Part shown: in pieces, positions 37,053-51,054 of the stretch
Numbering within the stretch: the stretch's first letter is position 1
How the letters are laid out: each line of letters opens with the position of its first letter
Notes under the pieces: generated by a model
Database searches by the model: none
Seen by the model: the letters and a program-made list of their open reading frames with translations, nothing else
What the model was told of the DNA's origin: nothing
Source: Chrysomallon squamiferum
Taxonomy: Eukaryota > Mollusca > Gastropoda > Neomphalida > Peltospiridae
Direction of reading: 5' to 3'
Length of the DNA stretch: 57,500 nucleotides
Assembly (NCBI GenBank): GCA_012295275.1
Contig: CM022672.1
Span: 18,577,394 to 18,634,893 of the forward strand
Made by a program: the position numbers and the translations under genes

Positions 37053-40000
37053 GCGTGGATTTCAACGACCGTAGTGATTTTCTGTCTATATTCATACGTT
37101 GCAGGCTTGTATTTCCACATAGGTGAAACAGAAAAAAAATGTTTCATTGAAGAAATACCAGACGAAACTATGGTAGTCGGTAAGTTGTCAGTTTTTATCT
37201 GCAGAAGTGACTTGTATTATATTGACACGTTGGCAAATCTGAAAGTTAGAAGACTCGTGTCCTGGCATATTGATCATTAGACACCGTTTTGCTGATTTTT
37301 GTAATTGGTAGAGTTTTCTTTTGTTATTAATTACAACTTGTCTGTTATACGTTAATTCGAATAAAAAAATGCCTGGGCACTTCTTTTTCTGTTACTTGAC
37401 CTATTCTACGAGTATTCAAATTTTGTTTCTTAATTAAAGTTAATCACTTATTGAAGTCTGGGTAATCACCCGTACTGTTACGTTTGTAATTGATGTGATA
37501 TTTTTTAATATTCGCTTCACAAAGTAACTAATGCATTTCTAAATATTAAACAAATATTTAAACGAAGTTATATGATACTTGCAACTGATACAATGTTAAA
37601 TGTTAGTTTCCTGTGACGACCAATTTTTCTTGTTTATTATTAGTATTAATTTTAATTAATATGTGTGTACCTCTTCCAAAGTTTCATTAGATATGTCTCT
37701 GTAAACGTGAAATTTGGATTCAGTTCTTATTATCCTATAATTATTTCTTGATAAATAAATTCCATAAAGCTTTATTAAACTTTAAAGAATGTTCTTGCAT
37801 TCTTAATGTTGCTTTTTTATTGTAGATGTTGGGGGGGGGATGTTGGGTTTTTTAACACTTTAATGCAGTTACCTGGATTACATCAAAATACTTGTTTGGC
37901 ATAGTGTAAAAACAAAATAAATAATATCTCTGGTAACAATTCAAGCATTATTGTAATCATGTGTATCCATATTTTCATTGCCTGATCATGCTCTGTGATA
38001 TATAAAACCAAGGCAGAGACATGTGTAAACACATTGGTAAACAGTATTTAATCACAGCAAAGGCATACATTTTAATATGGCTGATGTGGTAAAGGTGATA
38101 ATTAAATTCAAAATGATAAGTTGATAGTCACATAGCAATATTCAGTTATGTAAATACATTTGGCAAGTGGCCTTTTATGTATTATGTATTTAACTGTTTT
38201 GGGGTTGGACACAAAAAGGCATTTTAATTGTAAATATGCCTGGATTATTAGATAATAGTGCATATTAAAGGAAGTGGGGAGAATTCGCATCATAATGATT
38301 CTTCTAGAAGTTGGTAAGAGATTCTGCATCAAGCTTCTCTATCATTTAACTGACTTTCACATGGTTTGTTCTGAATATATTCTTCTAAAATAGGTGGCTA
38401 ACAGAATAATGTAGAAGAAATTTAGGAATACATTTCATGTGTATGTTGATTAATCCATTTTCAGGTAGATACAAAGTGGAGATATTTGATAAGAATATTA
38501 ATGACTTTGTTCCCACTGTCACTGGTCTGGGAATGCACGTCGAAATCCGTGATCCTGATGATAAAATATTGTTATCCAGGGTAAGACGCTGAGAAATGTG
38601 AATGTATTGGTTGTCATGGGTGCTAACATATACACATCAATGTATTCTTTCAAATGAAGTGTTTGTTCTTTCTGAATCTTGAATTTTTTTCTGATATTAT
38701 ATAATGCTGTTAATTTAAGGCATTTAAAAAAATAATGATATATAAAAAAAATCAATGCTATGCTTTCAGAATAACAGACATTTCTCAAAAAGATACATTG
38801 GTGTGTTTCATATATGTGCAAAATGTTAGCAACAATCAGATGAATTTTTCATTCATATATATATATGTGTGTAATCTTTTAATCACTAGTAATAACAGAA
38901 ACATATCTACTGTTACATAAATGTAAACTGATATCTACATTATGGTGATTTCATTTTGAGGGGTGTTTTTCTAGAAACAGTATTTATACACATGTATGTT
39001 GATGCTAACATTTTGTTCACGATTTGCATCAGTGCCTGCAAATCACTAATAATTTATGTGTGTGTAAACATATATTCACTGTATATTAACTAAACTATGT
39101 TTCAGGAAAATATAAAGTACAGGCATATGACGCCAAAGTTAAGGACTATTTGCCAGTAGCACCAGGTATAGGCATGCATGTTGAAATCAAAAGTCCTGAT
39201 GAAAAAATAATGTTGTCGAGGGTGAGTTCATCTGAAACTTTCCCAGCCAAGCAAGTTTTTATTTTTGGATTTCAGCTGCTTTATAGGATTAAGGACTTTT
39301 GATCCCATTGTTCCTTTTCAAGCATTTATTTGTTATATGTTTTGAGTTACTGATATCAGTTGTTAATCCACATTGTTTTTTTTTTTTTTTTTTTTTCATT
39401 AATTCTGTTAATTATTTTAATTCTATTTATTTATATTTTATTTTTGATTAGAATGTTACTATAGAAGAAGTGATAATTTTATTATTTTATTGATTTTTTT
39501 CACTCTGTATATTTACAGTTCACATATAAATTTAATTTAGAGGAATTACATTTTTTTTTTTATTTTTTTATCTAGTAAAAAAACCCATTAATTTTGTGTA
39601 AAGTTAAATATTGTCAGAAATAATAAAACTAATCTGAATAAATAATTTTGAATATTTAATTTCAAAATTCTTCTGTTAATGCCAATTTAATTTTTTATTT
39701 AATTTTATTATTATTATTTGGTGGTAGTTTGTTTAATAAATTAATTTTTGTTGTTGTTTTTGTATTTTTCTGAGGGTTTTGGGGTGTTTTTTTGGCATTC
39801 CATTTTTTCTTTTTCCCACAGGCATTATTAATTGTTTTTAATAATTAATTTTGTTATTTTTTCCATGTTCAGAATGGATAGTTGTGTGCTAGAGCATGTA
39901 GCACATTATATAAGTTTACATAACTTTTAAATTTTTCATTTAATGTTGGTGGCTGGTATATTTTCATTTTTTTTTTTTTAAAATTATTATTATTTTTTTT

Positions 40001-40496
40001 TTTTTTTTTTGCTGTAGCAGTTACAATGTCTGTTATAGTTGTTTGAAAACATTGGTTGCCATTAACATTTTGAAATTTTGCAAATTATATTTAGTCAGTA
40101 TGTATGTACAACACATTTTGCCAAGTTAAACAACAGCATTGTGATTGAAAGACTTTTTTTTTAAATATAATTTTAATGTGTAAATACTGGTCATTTTGAT
40201 CAGTAAGTGATTATGAACAGATTTTATTTCTCAAGATATCAATGAACTATTGATCGGTTAATTGTTGCTAGTTTAACAATGTATTTTCGGTTGGTCACTA
40301 ATTTTTTATTGTTTTCAGGTAATGATAATTAAAAATAATATAGCAACTCGTATAGTTATTTGAATTATTATAACAATAAATGCTTAATAATCATTCTAAT
40401 CCATTTTTCATTATAATGCTATTAATCATTTAATGCAATATTAATTTATATATATATATATAGATAGATCAATATATATGTATATGCATACATACA

Positions 40497-40535
<39 letters not shown>

Positions 40536-41550
40536 TTGTATGTACGTATGTATGTAAATGTGGCAGTGATTTATATAATTAATTTTTATTTTATTTTATT
40601 ATTTTTTTTTTTTTCTTCTTTCTTCATATTGCAGACGTACGCTGCAGAAGGCAGGTTCACTTTCACCTCCCACTCAGCTGGAGAGCACTCTGTGTGCCTC
40701 CATTCAAACTCCACAGCTTGGTTCTCAGGAGGACAGCTGGTAAGATATATTGTATGTTGTATTGACAATTACATTTTTACTTACTGACACATTAATAACA
40801 TGGGGAGGGCAAAATTCCTGGAATTAACAGGTGGTGGGGGGAGACACAAGTCTAAATTTAGATTAAATTAAGGGCATTCGCACCAATGGTAACCACTGCC
40901 ATTAGAGAACTTCATAACGTCTGTTGGTATTTCTTATCAGCAGCAAGCAAAGAGTTAATTTAATATTATCTCTGTTATACAGAATGATGGCATTATAGAC
41001 CATGTTACATTATTTTAATGTTATTTTTTTTTTTTTATTTTTTTTGTCTAGAGAGTCCACCTTGACATTCAAGTAGGTGAGCATGCAGTCGACTATCAGC
41101 AGATCCAGGCCAAAGACAAACTGAGTGAGTTACAGCTTAGAGTGAGGCAGCTTCTCGATCAAGTGGAGCAGATAACAAAGGAACAGAACTATCAAAGAGT
41201 AAGTTTAGACCTCAGTTTAAAACAACACTTCCAGGCAAACATCACTAAAAAGTCAACAAATATAAAAAAGTTTTTCTCGATCTTAAGACAGTAAAAACCA
41301 ACTTATATTTACGTCTAAATTAAAACAAAATTATTTAATAATTTTATTGTTACATATAAAAGACAATTCGAAAATATATATTTTTTGTTGTTGTTTGCAG
41401 TATCGAGAGGAGAGATTCCGGGCGACGAGTGAGAGTACAAATCAGAGAGTACTATGGTGGTCTATTGCACAAACTGTTATCCTCCTAATAACTGGCTTCT
41501 GGCAGATGAGACATTTAAAGAGCTTTTTCGAAGCTAAAAAATTAGTTTAA
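37050..41550 (+). CDS. p24 family cargo receptor TMED4/TMED9 (alpha subfamily), with alternative exons 2
   Basis: Type I membrane protein of the ER-Golgi intermediate compartment and cis-Golgi that works in COPI/COPII vesicle cargo selection. Coding exons: 37050-37179, then one of 38465-38580 or 39106-39221, then 40635-40739, 41052-41198 and 41401-41550. The product is 215 residues, slightly shorter than the vertebrate homologues. It has a signal peptide (about 1-18) and the [16 protein letters not shown] start of the GOLD domain. The two GOLD cysteines are C31 and C103. [21 protein letters not shown] block and a coiled coil (about 130-175) follow. The transmembrane segment (183-202, [13 protein letters not shown]...) precedes a 13-residue cytosolic tail ending [10 protein letters not shown], a COPI-type dilysine tail. 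TMED4 and TMED9 cannot be separated, because the split may be vertebrate-specific. Confidence 0.95.
38465..38580 (+). CDS. Alternative exon 2a of the TMED gene
   Basis: 116 nt, phase 1 in and phase 0 out. The acceptor is CATTTTCAG|GT and the donor AGG|GTAAGA. It encodes [18 protein letters not shown] then [19 protein letters not shown], the middle of the GOLD domain. The length is not a multiple of three. Confidence 0.92.
39106..39221 (+). CDS. Alternative exon 2b of the TMED gene
   Basis: Also 116 nt, phase 1 in and phase 0 out. The acceptor is TGTTTCAG|GA and the donor AGG|GTGAGT. It encodes [18 protein letters not shown] then [19 protein letters not shown]. About 20 of 38 residues match exon 2a, with changes mostly in the surface half before GMHVEI. 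Exactly one of 2a and 2b must be used: both or neither shifts the frame of exon 3. Confidence 0.92.
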
Positions 41551-44500
41551 TGCTCACAACATTAGCTTGAATGAATAAATTCTGCAACTATCTTTTCACT
41601 GAAAATGCTGAGGCAATTTGGCAGCAGGTTTAAATTACTTCATTCCTTTTTTTTTTTTTTTTTTTTTTTAAATTATTTTCTGAATGATGATAAATAGGAA
41701 AAATATAAATCCTTTTTTACTGTTTGTTTAAAAAGTACTTGTTTATTTTGTCCATGATGAAAATTGTTTTTGTTTTAAACAATCCTGACTTTTCCAGTAC
41801 AAGTTCAAGTGTAATTTCATGAAAATGAAAATACTATTTATTTAAATCCAACTTGTATTTGAGATGGAACTAAATGATCATTGGATGGAAATCAGCATGA
41901 GCTAATTTTGCATTTAGAAGTCAGGTTACATTTTATAATAGCAAGATCATATTTGAAAAGGTTGAAAAACCAATTTTACTTTACATTGTATTAAAAAAAA
42001 GACAGCCGACAGCATTTATTTATTCAAGCTTATTAATCGCTATTTGAAGAGTGTGTGTTTGCAAGTTGAAAAAGTTGTGATACTGGATCTTTTCTTTTTT
42101 TCCTTTTTTTTTTTTCTTTTTTTTTTTTTTAAAGTCTGTTGTAATTAATTATATCATTTCTTCGTATCCTCTTCATTTTTTTTTTTTTTTTTTTTCTTCA
42201 ATACTCATGTGTATAATTAATTGACTAATATTTACAGTGGACTGGGACTTAATATTGATGAAGTAGCTGATGTTAATAATTAATATACAAACCACTGTTT
42301 AGTTTAAAAAAATAAAAAATAAATGCCTTAACACTGAATACGCAATGTATGGTTTAGACAGTCCACTGTATTTTCAGGTTAAATACTGATTTTTGCAGTA
42401 GGATAATGTTTACGTTGCATTTATATCTGCATGTTTGAGGATCTGTATGTAAGTTTCATTTGCAAGAATTATATATATATATATATATATATATAATTAT
42501 ACCTTATGTTTTGATAAAAAAAAATCTTTTCTTTTTCTTTTATGATATCTGTCATGTGTGAATGGCTAGTTTGTTAGATATATATTTTAATGTACATATT
42601 AATTTGAAATAAATGTTTAGTTCGTATTTAATTATAGATGTGGATATGGGCAAATGATTACATACATTGTGTGTTGTAAAATGCTTCTGATATCCCTTGT
42701 GTTGAGATCAGTTGTGCCTGTTAACTTCATATAAACTAGTTTCGCCAGAAGAGAAAATGAAAAATAAGCTGTAGTGCAGAAGCTGGTAAATTTCAATTAT
42801 ATGAACAAAACAGTTGAAATAAAATCCAGTTTTATTATTAATTATTAATTTGGCAAAGCTTTTTTTTTTTAATCAGATAACGTTAAATCATTGTTATAAA
42901 AATGTTTATGTAAATTAATTACATGCTGTAAAATAGAATACATGGAATGTTGATAAATTGAGGATTTGTGTTAATTTTTTATTTTGGATTGTTTGTTTGC
43001 GCACTCATGGTAGTTTTATTCGATATAAACATCTTTTGCAAAATTGCCATTATTTATTTTGTTTTATTGTTCCATGGCCTAAAAATTAACATCCATTTCT
43101 GCAAGGTTTTGGAATCAGTACATTGTGCAGGTCAGTAGATGTATGTGTAGTAATTCCAAAACTTTACAGATAATAACTGTCTTCATTTCAGTTTAATGAG
43201 TTCAGTATTCATTCAGTAGTTTTATGATTAACACTAGTCACATGGTAACATAATATTGTTGCTGTCTTTAGAAAAGTCTTAAATATCAGAAGCATATATA
43301 CTAGATGCACCATGTATATTTATAGAATTCACAAATAAATATATCAGTTTATAAAAGCTTTTTTCTTTATTTTTCTTCTTTTTTTTCTTTTTTTACCTTT
43401 AGAAACTTTTTTTTGTATAAAAATGATAACAACATACTTTTTCACCTGAAAAAAGTTACAAAATGTATGTGAATTTTCTAAGAGCAGTGACTTTAAGCAC
43501 TGTCAATTAATTACATACACATATGTATTATATGAGAAGAATATATAAACACAACCATTTTAAATTGTAATATTAGTTGTAATTTCTCACATTATATAAT
43601 GACATTTATCTGTAAACCATCCTGGAAAGTTTGGTTAAAACATTGATATGCTTTAATCAGAAGAAAATAAGCACACGTAAACAATATTTTCAGAAATTTA
43701 AGAGACTTAATTTAAGATCATACATAACCAGTTAGAATTTTTTATGTTGGTGAGTTGTTAGCAGCTCCTGTCGAGTCATTAAGAGCAAAAAAGAATGATA
43801 GTTATTATTTGTTGTTATACTTTAGTTATGCTTCTGTTTTCACAAAGTAATGTAGCCAGTAGTAAATAATGGGTAACGGGTCAGTATAGTTTACATCTAG
43901 TAAGATTTAAGTATGTAATTAAATATGGTGTGAAGGTTATGTCGTGATATTATGTGTTAATATTCAATTACATCAAATATTTATAAAAGTGCTTAATTTA
44001 ACATACAAAAATGTAAGCCTCATTGATTGTTTGGTATAACACAGTTCAAATCTTTGAGTTTTTTTAACGGGTCAGTATTGTTTACAACTAGTAAGATTTA
44101 AGTACGTAATTAAATATAGTGTGACGGTTATGTGTTAAAAATAAATTACATCAAATGTTTATAAAAGTGCTTAATTTAACATACAAAATGTAAGCATCAT
44201 TGATTGTTTGGTAGAACAGAGTTCAAATCTTTGTGCTTTTATATAATCAACAGTCGTTTCTTTTTAAATGCATTTATTGTCAACGTTTAATTTTCACTTT
44301 CAACATCTTTCTTCCAATTTCATCATTATCATATTGTTCATTAAATATTTTAAAACTTTTAGGTACGTTCTTGTTTGTTTTCATTTACACATAGTGAGTG
44401 CTTAAGTGATTGTTTTTTACTGCATTAAAGACAGTCCTCATCTAGTAGACACCACATCTTGCCTAAGCAGTGAACAACTAATGTAAAAGGAGTTGCACTT

Positions 44501-45783
44501 TCTGGTTTCTGGGCTGGTGCATCTAAAAAATCCTTTTTTTTTTATCAAACCCTGTATTTTACAAGGTGTCGATTTTGTTTCTGACCATGGAATCATGATC
44601 TTCTGCAGGAGGGAATGCAAAAAGTGATCATTTTTTTTTAATTTTATACATTGTAACTATATATTTGCTTACTGAAAATTATTAGATAAATAAAATAATA
44701 TGGACAATGGCTTAAATCATTATGTCAGAATAACAAGTGCAGATAAGTTATGTGCATTTTTTTATTTCCATAAAAATGTATAAAATTAACAGTTTGTGGT
44801 ATTGACTGCTGTTATTTTATCCACATACCAGCCTCTTGGGTGCTTTTAGTGGTTATGACAGTTTATGGTGCTTCTAGTTATATTCTGCCGTTAAAAAACA
44901 TCTGCATAGTAAAGAAGTTAATATGTGTCATGTTAACATGGGAAAGTCTGCCAGACTGATGTCCAAGTTCTTGTCACAGGCTTTTTGAGTCCCTGGATCA
45001 ATCCATCATATTCCCTTTAACCATTTCTCATTCTAAGCAGTGCTTCAAAATAGTTTTCTTCTAAACAAAGGCATGTATGTTCTTGCTTATTTTAAAGATG
45101 CATGTAAAATATCCTATTCACTGAATGACAACAGTAGATTTTTTTTTCATCTCATGTTATTATTAACGTGACAGACGTCTAATAGATTATATCAAAACAC
45201 ATTTGCATGTAAATCTGAATGAGACTCACTGGAACTGTCATTTATTTAACATTTTGAATATGGATCACACTTGGGACAGGACTGTTAAAATCTTTCATTG
45301 TATGTTAGTGAAGTTGTACAACAGAATATTTAGACAAAAGATAATAAATCTAAATTTTCAAAGATGGTCTCTGGCAAGTTTTAAAATTATTATTCCAAAA
45401 GGAAAAAACCCAAAAATAAAAATAATAATAATAATAGTAGTAGTATTTAAACCTGCTAAATCCATATTCAGTATGAAAAATAAATTTCTTAGCAAAAATG
45501 CCATATGTCCTTTAACAAAACACAAAACATGTCACTAGAGGCTTGTAATTTAAGCAAATTAAGTCAGATAAATATGCAATAATTTGGCACACAGTTAAAG
45601 CTTGGTTCTTACAACATCAGGTTATTATTTTTTGTCTTATTTAACGGCCATAAAAAAAAGGAATTCTAAATGTATCAAAGACATGTAAATATTGCAATGT
45701 CTACTCCTTTTCATAATCCATACAGGCAAAAACTATGTATATGGTCTTAAAAATCGCACACTGCAAATGTTTTAATTTTTTCT
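41551..45783. other. 3' flank of the TMED gene and convergent intergenic DNA
   Basis: The stretch lies between the 3' ends of the TMED gene (+) and HPDL (-). Several AATAAA-type signals occur on the plus strand (e.g. about 42607, GAAATAAATG), so part is probably a long 3'UTR. It also holds poly-T runs (41647-41669, 42179-42195), an AT tract (about 42471-42494), a duplicated segment (43875-44240) and a GATC-poor AT-rich remainder. No gene is seen. The 111-codon frame at 45203-45538 matches no known family. Confidence 0.5.
43875..44240. repeat. Tandem duplication, period about 191 bp
   Basis: Two head-to-tail copies begin AACGGGTCAGTAT at 43875 and 44066. They share TAGTAAGATTTAAGTA, AAAAGTGCTTAATTTAACAT and TTCAAATCTTTG near their ends. 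They differ by substitutions and small gaps (e.g. a missing GTCGTGATATTAT stretch in copy 2), so the duplication is not recent. It has no coding potential. Confidence 0.85.
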
Positions 45784-48700
45784 TCATGTTCCATTGATTA
45801 CATTTGACTTTTCATTCATATATGCTTGGACGGCCCTCCAAAGAGCCATTATGTTCCCTGCGCCAAATCCAGTGGCTCCTTGACGCTGAATTATTTCCAA
45901 GAAGAAAGTATCACGGTCAAATAAAGGCTTAGTGAACTTCTGCAGTAAGTACCTACAATAAATAACAGATGGAAAGATAAATATAGGCATATGACACTGA
46001 AATTCTACATTTAAAGATAATGAACATGAATTTACCATCTTACATTTCAATTATTTAAATGAATATTCAGAGCTGTGTCATTTTCCAAAATCCACAACAA
46101 AAATAAAAATAAGGCTGGTATATAATTACTACAGCTCATAAAAATGAACAGAGCTGCTTGCTGATTAATATTGTCATTGCTTGGAGGCAACAAATTTAAT
46201 GAAATTAGATTTTTATCATCATAAATACTACATACTCATTCTTATCTTCAAAATATTATGAAACTATTTCTGCAATATGATGCTGTGAAAATATGCAGCA
46301 AACAATCAATGTCAAGTTTTAAAAACTTAATTTTATACCTGTGTTTGGACGTGGTGTCTGTTGAGCTGTTTCCTGCATCAGCTTCTGAATCTATCAGTAT
46401 ACCATGCTCCTTCAAGACAGACACATTTTGTCCAATCTCCATTATTTCTTTCCACTTCCCAATCTAAAGATTAAATAAATTAGTACAATATTCAGTTAAA
46501 AATGGACGAACTGTAATTTTCTTCATGAAAACTTTCTCATTTATGGTTACAAAAGATTATGATTTTGATAAAACAATTTTTGTGTTAAACTTTAGAAATC
46601 TGAATTTCAACAAATACATTTCTGGTAAAGTCCAAATTTCGTTTCAAATGTCTACCAGTTATTCTTATTATCAGAGATGAATTAAAGACTTTTATGGATA
46701 CTAATTTGATGTCAAGATTAAGAATACAACAAATGTGAAAAAATAAAAATTTTTTTTTTTAAAATTATGGAAGTTCAATGGAATCCATCCTATCCAATGG
46801 CAAAACACCATAGCCTTTCATCAGTGCCAAAGTCGTATAAAACAGTCAATTGTGGACATTAAAATTCTGATACAAAAATTATGAGGTTTGTTTTATTGTT
46901 ACTGTGTTTTTACTGGAGGTGGGTAGGGATGGGTGCTGTTTATACTATAACAAATTTTTTTAAAGTGCAGGAGTTAAGTTTTAAAGATCTATCATTTATT
47001 GAAATAATTATTCTGAATACTCTGAGAAATCATTTTGATACAAAATTTCACATAATTTGAAAATAAAAACCTCTGTGTAATAGGTGTAGGGTGGCTCCAC
47101 AAACTGTACACCTTCCTTTGCCAGAGCAGACACTGAAGAAACAATGTCTGTGGATGACAGTGCAATGTGCTGAACACCAGCTCCACCATGGTTACAGAGG
47201 AATGTGTCAACCTGGTTTGGGCCTGTTGGTAAATATTTTAATTTAAGAATTGCTGACGGATAATATTAATTATATAACTATATAATCTATATTACTGATG
47301 AATACATATTCAACTTTTCATTCAAAATGGAATATATTTAGAGAGATCTGTTTCTTGTAATATTTTGTAGAAAATTTTACTTTACTATTTAGAATCTCCG
47401 TTTTATTTGTTTTAATTTTTTTTTGGCATGTTTTTTTTTAAAACTTTTTTTAACTTTTTTTATTTTTTTTTTTTAAGTGCAGTGACAAGTATTTCAGTGT
47501 CTTCTGTTTTCATTTTACAATTATTTAAAATACAACTAGATGAACATACAGAGACCTATATATTTATTTGTTTGAATGAAAAGCCAGTGTATCTTATTTG
47601 CAAATGTTTGTACAGAGATGAAATAGAAAACAGTATCTTGTAACCTTGATCTGTAAGTGCTTCAGCTATTATGAATTTCACCCCATTTGCTTTTCCAGAA
47701 ATTAAACCAACTTCAGCACACTTCCAGTATTCAAAGGCCTTTAATCGTAATCCAATGTTATCTGTACCAATAACAAAACCCTCAACTTCATCTTCTTGTC
47801 TGAAATTTATAAACCGTATTTAAAATACTACCAGGAATAAATTATTATATTTCATAAATAACCAATTAATTAGCAAATATAACAGTAAAAGGTAAGAAGT
47901 ATACTCTCATCTGACCATCCATCTTATGCCGTATACATTTTATGCCATATATATATTTCTTTTTGGAGGATGTTCTTTTGTTGTTTTATATATTTAAGAA
48001 AAATAGCATATTTTTACCTGGCATCTCACCCTTGATATACAAAACAAACAATATGATTTTTTTTTTTTTTTTAAATTTCTTATTAAATGTATTATCTTAC
48101 TTCTCAAAATTATATATTTACTTATAAATTAACTGCATCAGCAATACAACAAAATTTCTAACAAGTTATTAAAAATAATAATGTTCACCATTTCTAAATG
48201 GTTTTGTTATTTATTTACTTTTTTCTTCTTCTTCTTCTTATTTAATTAATTCACTTATTTATTTACCTGTTGATATAAAATCTTTTCATACCAAAAGTTT
48301 TTTCATACCAGTGTAATATTTCATCTGCAGAACCACAATATGCCGCAAAAGTAACGTGGTCAATGTTAGTTAACTTTGGGTCACGTTTCTCTCGACTTTC
48401 TTCATTGCACGCAAAAAATTCATCTGCGTTGTTTATGCTATGAAAACCAGGCAAAAAACTTCCAGTATAGTTATCTCTTTGAACTAATGTGTGAACGACA
48501 TTACCCACGCATGACTTAACTGTAGCTGTCCACACTGTTCCATGTTCGTCAGATAAACAAGAAACTGGTTTTATTATCTGAGCTCCCGATTGCATCAGTT
48601 TTTGTACCAGCTTCAGCACGTCGTTGACGGCGAATGCTATATTAAAAACGGTATCTTTAATTTCATCAAGTTTTGATGATTCCGTGAATCTAATAAAATA

Positions 48701-48931
48701 GGGATCATTCTGCGAAAGGTCTTCATTATTAACATCGTCCAAACTAGCCGGTAGCGTTAGTGGTTCTGTGATGAGAAAACTAGACAGACCTGAAGATAAA
48801 ACCCACTGTTTTGCTTTGGACGAAGTTCTTGTTGCTATGGGTTTAAATCCGTATTGACGGTATAATTTTCTGGCAAATCCCAAACCATTTTTCACTCCAA
48901 ATTCGACATGGTGAACAAAACACGTCTCCAT
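45784..48931 (-). CDS. HPDL: 4-hydroxyphenylpyruvate dioxygenase-like protein
   Basis: A two-VOC-domain Fe(II) oxygenase of the HPPD family. The vertebrate protein is mitochondrial and makes 4-hydroxymandelate for the coenzyme Q head group. Coding exons (minus): 48931-48267, 47799-47645, 47222-47071, 46463-46339 and 45952-45784; phases 2,1,0,2 agree. The product is 421 residues, longer than human HPDL (371), with extra acidic or Ser-rich insertions. The family metal ligands are present: H192 (NIDHVTFA), H292 ([10 protein letters not shown]) and E385 (FFLEIIQRQ). The C-terminal block [17 protein letters not shown] separates HPDL from true HPPD, which has a different residue set after EIIQR. 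The FLPGFHSI stretch also matches HPDL. No clear N-terminal targeting peptide is visible. The coding start is the only ATG before the VOC fold ([13 protein letters not shown]). Confidence 0.93.
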
Positions 48932-51054
48932 TGTTCATGTCACCTTGCATATCACGTTTGATTTTTATGTTTGTTTGTTCTTTTTTGTTTGTGTTCTTAA
49001 ATTATCTCCCTTGATACGTTTCCGTTTTGTAACTTTAATCCCAATTGTTGTTATAATAATGTTAATCCTGCAATCCAAAGTACAGTTATCATGGTAAAAG
49101 TACGCAGAAGGCTGTATGTTATATATAGCTGAAGACTCATAGTTTAAAGATGCAATAATAATATACCCAAATAATTTTAAAATAATGTAATAATATGATA
49201 AATATCGCATAATTTAAATGTTTCTGAAGTTACTTCAACAAATAACTGATGACAAAACAGGCTTTATTGAATAGACAAAACATTTTTAGAATTATGAAAC
49301 TTATGAGATATTCAAAATATATGCTAAATCTCTGAACAAAATACCAACATATATATTTAAAGAATGTTTAACAACAGCTCAGTACATTTAAATGTTAATG
49401 GCTATTAGACATCAAGCAATATTGGTGTGATGATGTAAGAGAAAACACATTATTGCCATTTAGTTAAAAACCATGGCCTTTGATAAACTAGTTCTGGTGT
49501 ACTGGCTGGAACGGGCTATTTGTCAAGAATATACATGTTACACTGCACCTTTCAACAGCTTTCTTCACAATAATAATAAACAACACTAAACAGACACCAA
49601 TATTTTTATTTACATAATATGCCAAATTTTAGTTTTGTGACAAATCAGGAGATAAAGTTATTACATACAATTAATTAGCAACATTGCAATACTCCAAAGA
49701 ATATAATGTTTTCATTAACATTCCATAAAAAAGAAACACAGTAAATGATGACATAAAATCTTGAAGATCAAATGTGGAATAAAAATGATTATTATTACAT
49801 TAAATGAATTTTTTTTTTTTTTTTTTTCAACTTCAGATATGAACGAAAATTTTATACATAATCCTTTCAATCAATCTATTATATTTCAACAACAATGGTA
49901 ATAATGAAAACATAATTATGATAAAAAGTATATAAATTATAACCAGAAACAATATTCCAACACTTACATACATTAAATTAAGGGAATGCTGAATTTGCTT
50001 TTCTTCTTTCCAGTACAGTAAAAAGTCTGGGTTAGCTATTCAGACAATAATTTTTTTACTATAAAACTTACAGACACCATTTTGTATTTAGATATTCATC
50101 ACCAAGAATCTAAAGCACTTGAATAAAAGATAAAATATTTTAAATGATGTGTTATGGATAATTAAAACTTATTACTAGGATGGGACAGTGATTTTGTAAG
50201 AGGGTTACTATCTTTGTGGATATACGTAATTTTCGATTTTAAATGAAATACAATGATAAAAAGAAAACATTACAGGTAGTGATTGTCATGTATGCCCAAC
50301 CAGGATCCACATTTTATTACTGCTCAGCTTTTGAGAATATCTAGAGCATAGTGATGACAGTATTAACATAACATTAGGTACATTATCTAAGCCAGCCACA
50401 TCTATATATGACAGAAAATGTCAGCCTCCAAGCTTCCTCAAGACTATTTTATTTTATTTTTAAATGCTTACTTTGTTAGCAAAAACTGATTGACAGAAAT
50501 TACTATATAATTTCTCAAAGAATATACCCATATTTAAACCATTTTTTTCTTTATTTCTTTATAAATCTGACAGATCTTTTTCAAACTGTAGCCATTTATT
50601 GTTAGTTAGTCATGTAAATATTTAAATATTATATTTTATAATATATACAAAATACATCAAACATCAAACATTAAAGAACTTTCAGAAGATATACAAAATC
50701 AAACACACCAACTGTTCAGTTACATTATAAACAGTTTTAAAATATTTTTAAATGGCAAAAATGTACAGCACAACATCCAACCAGTTTAAAAATGGTAACA
50801 CTGAAATATGAATATTCTTTTTCTCAAGCTATATGTTCCAATAACACCAGACAATGATCATATGAAGCCTTTCACAAGACAAAAGCAGTGCTCCATTAAA
50901 TATTGCAAAAAAAGTAAATAAATAAAAAAAGATAACTATAAAATAACTGTAAGCAATGACAAGCTTATAGTGTAACTGACTTTTGTTTTAAATGACAACT
51001 TCATTAAATAAAAAATACAAGTACAATAAAGGATTCATTTTTGAAAGAAACATT
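48932..51054. other. HPDL upstream region and probable RMND5A 3'UTR
   Basis: Both genes are on the minus strand, so this stretch holds the 3'UTR of RMND5A and the promoter of HPDL. A minus-strand AATAAA (plus-strand TTTATT at 49263-49268) could end RMND5A, giving a 3'UTR of about 1.8 kb. No open frame of note and no obvious promoter motif are present. Confidence 0.45.
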
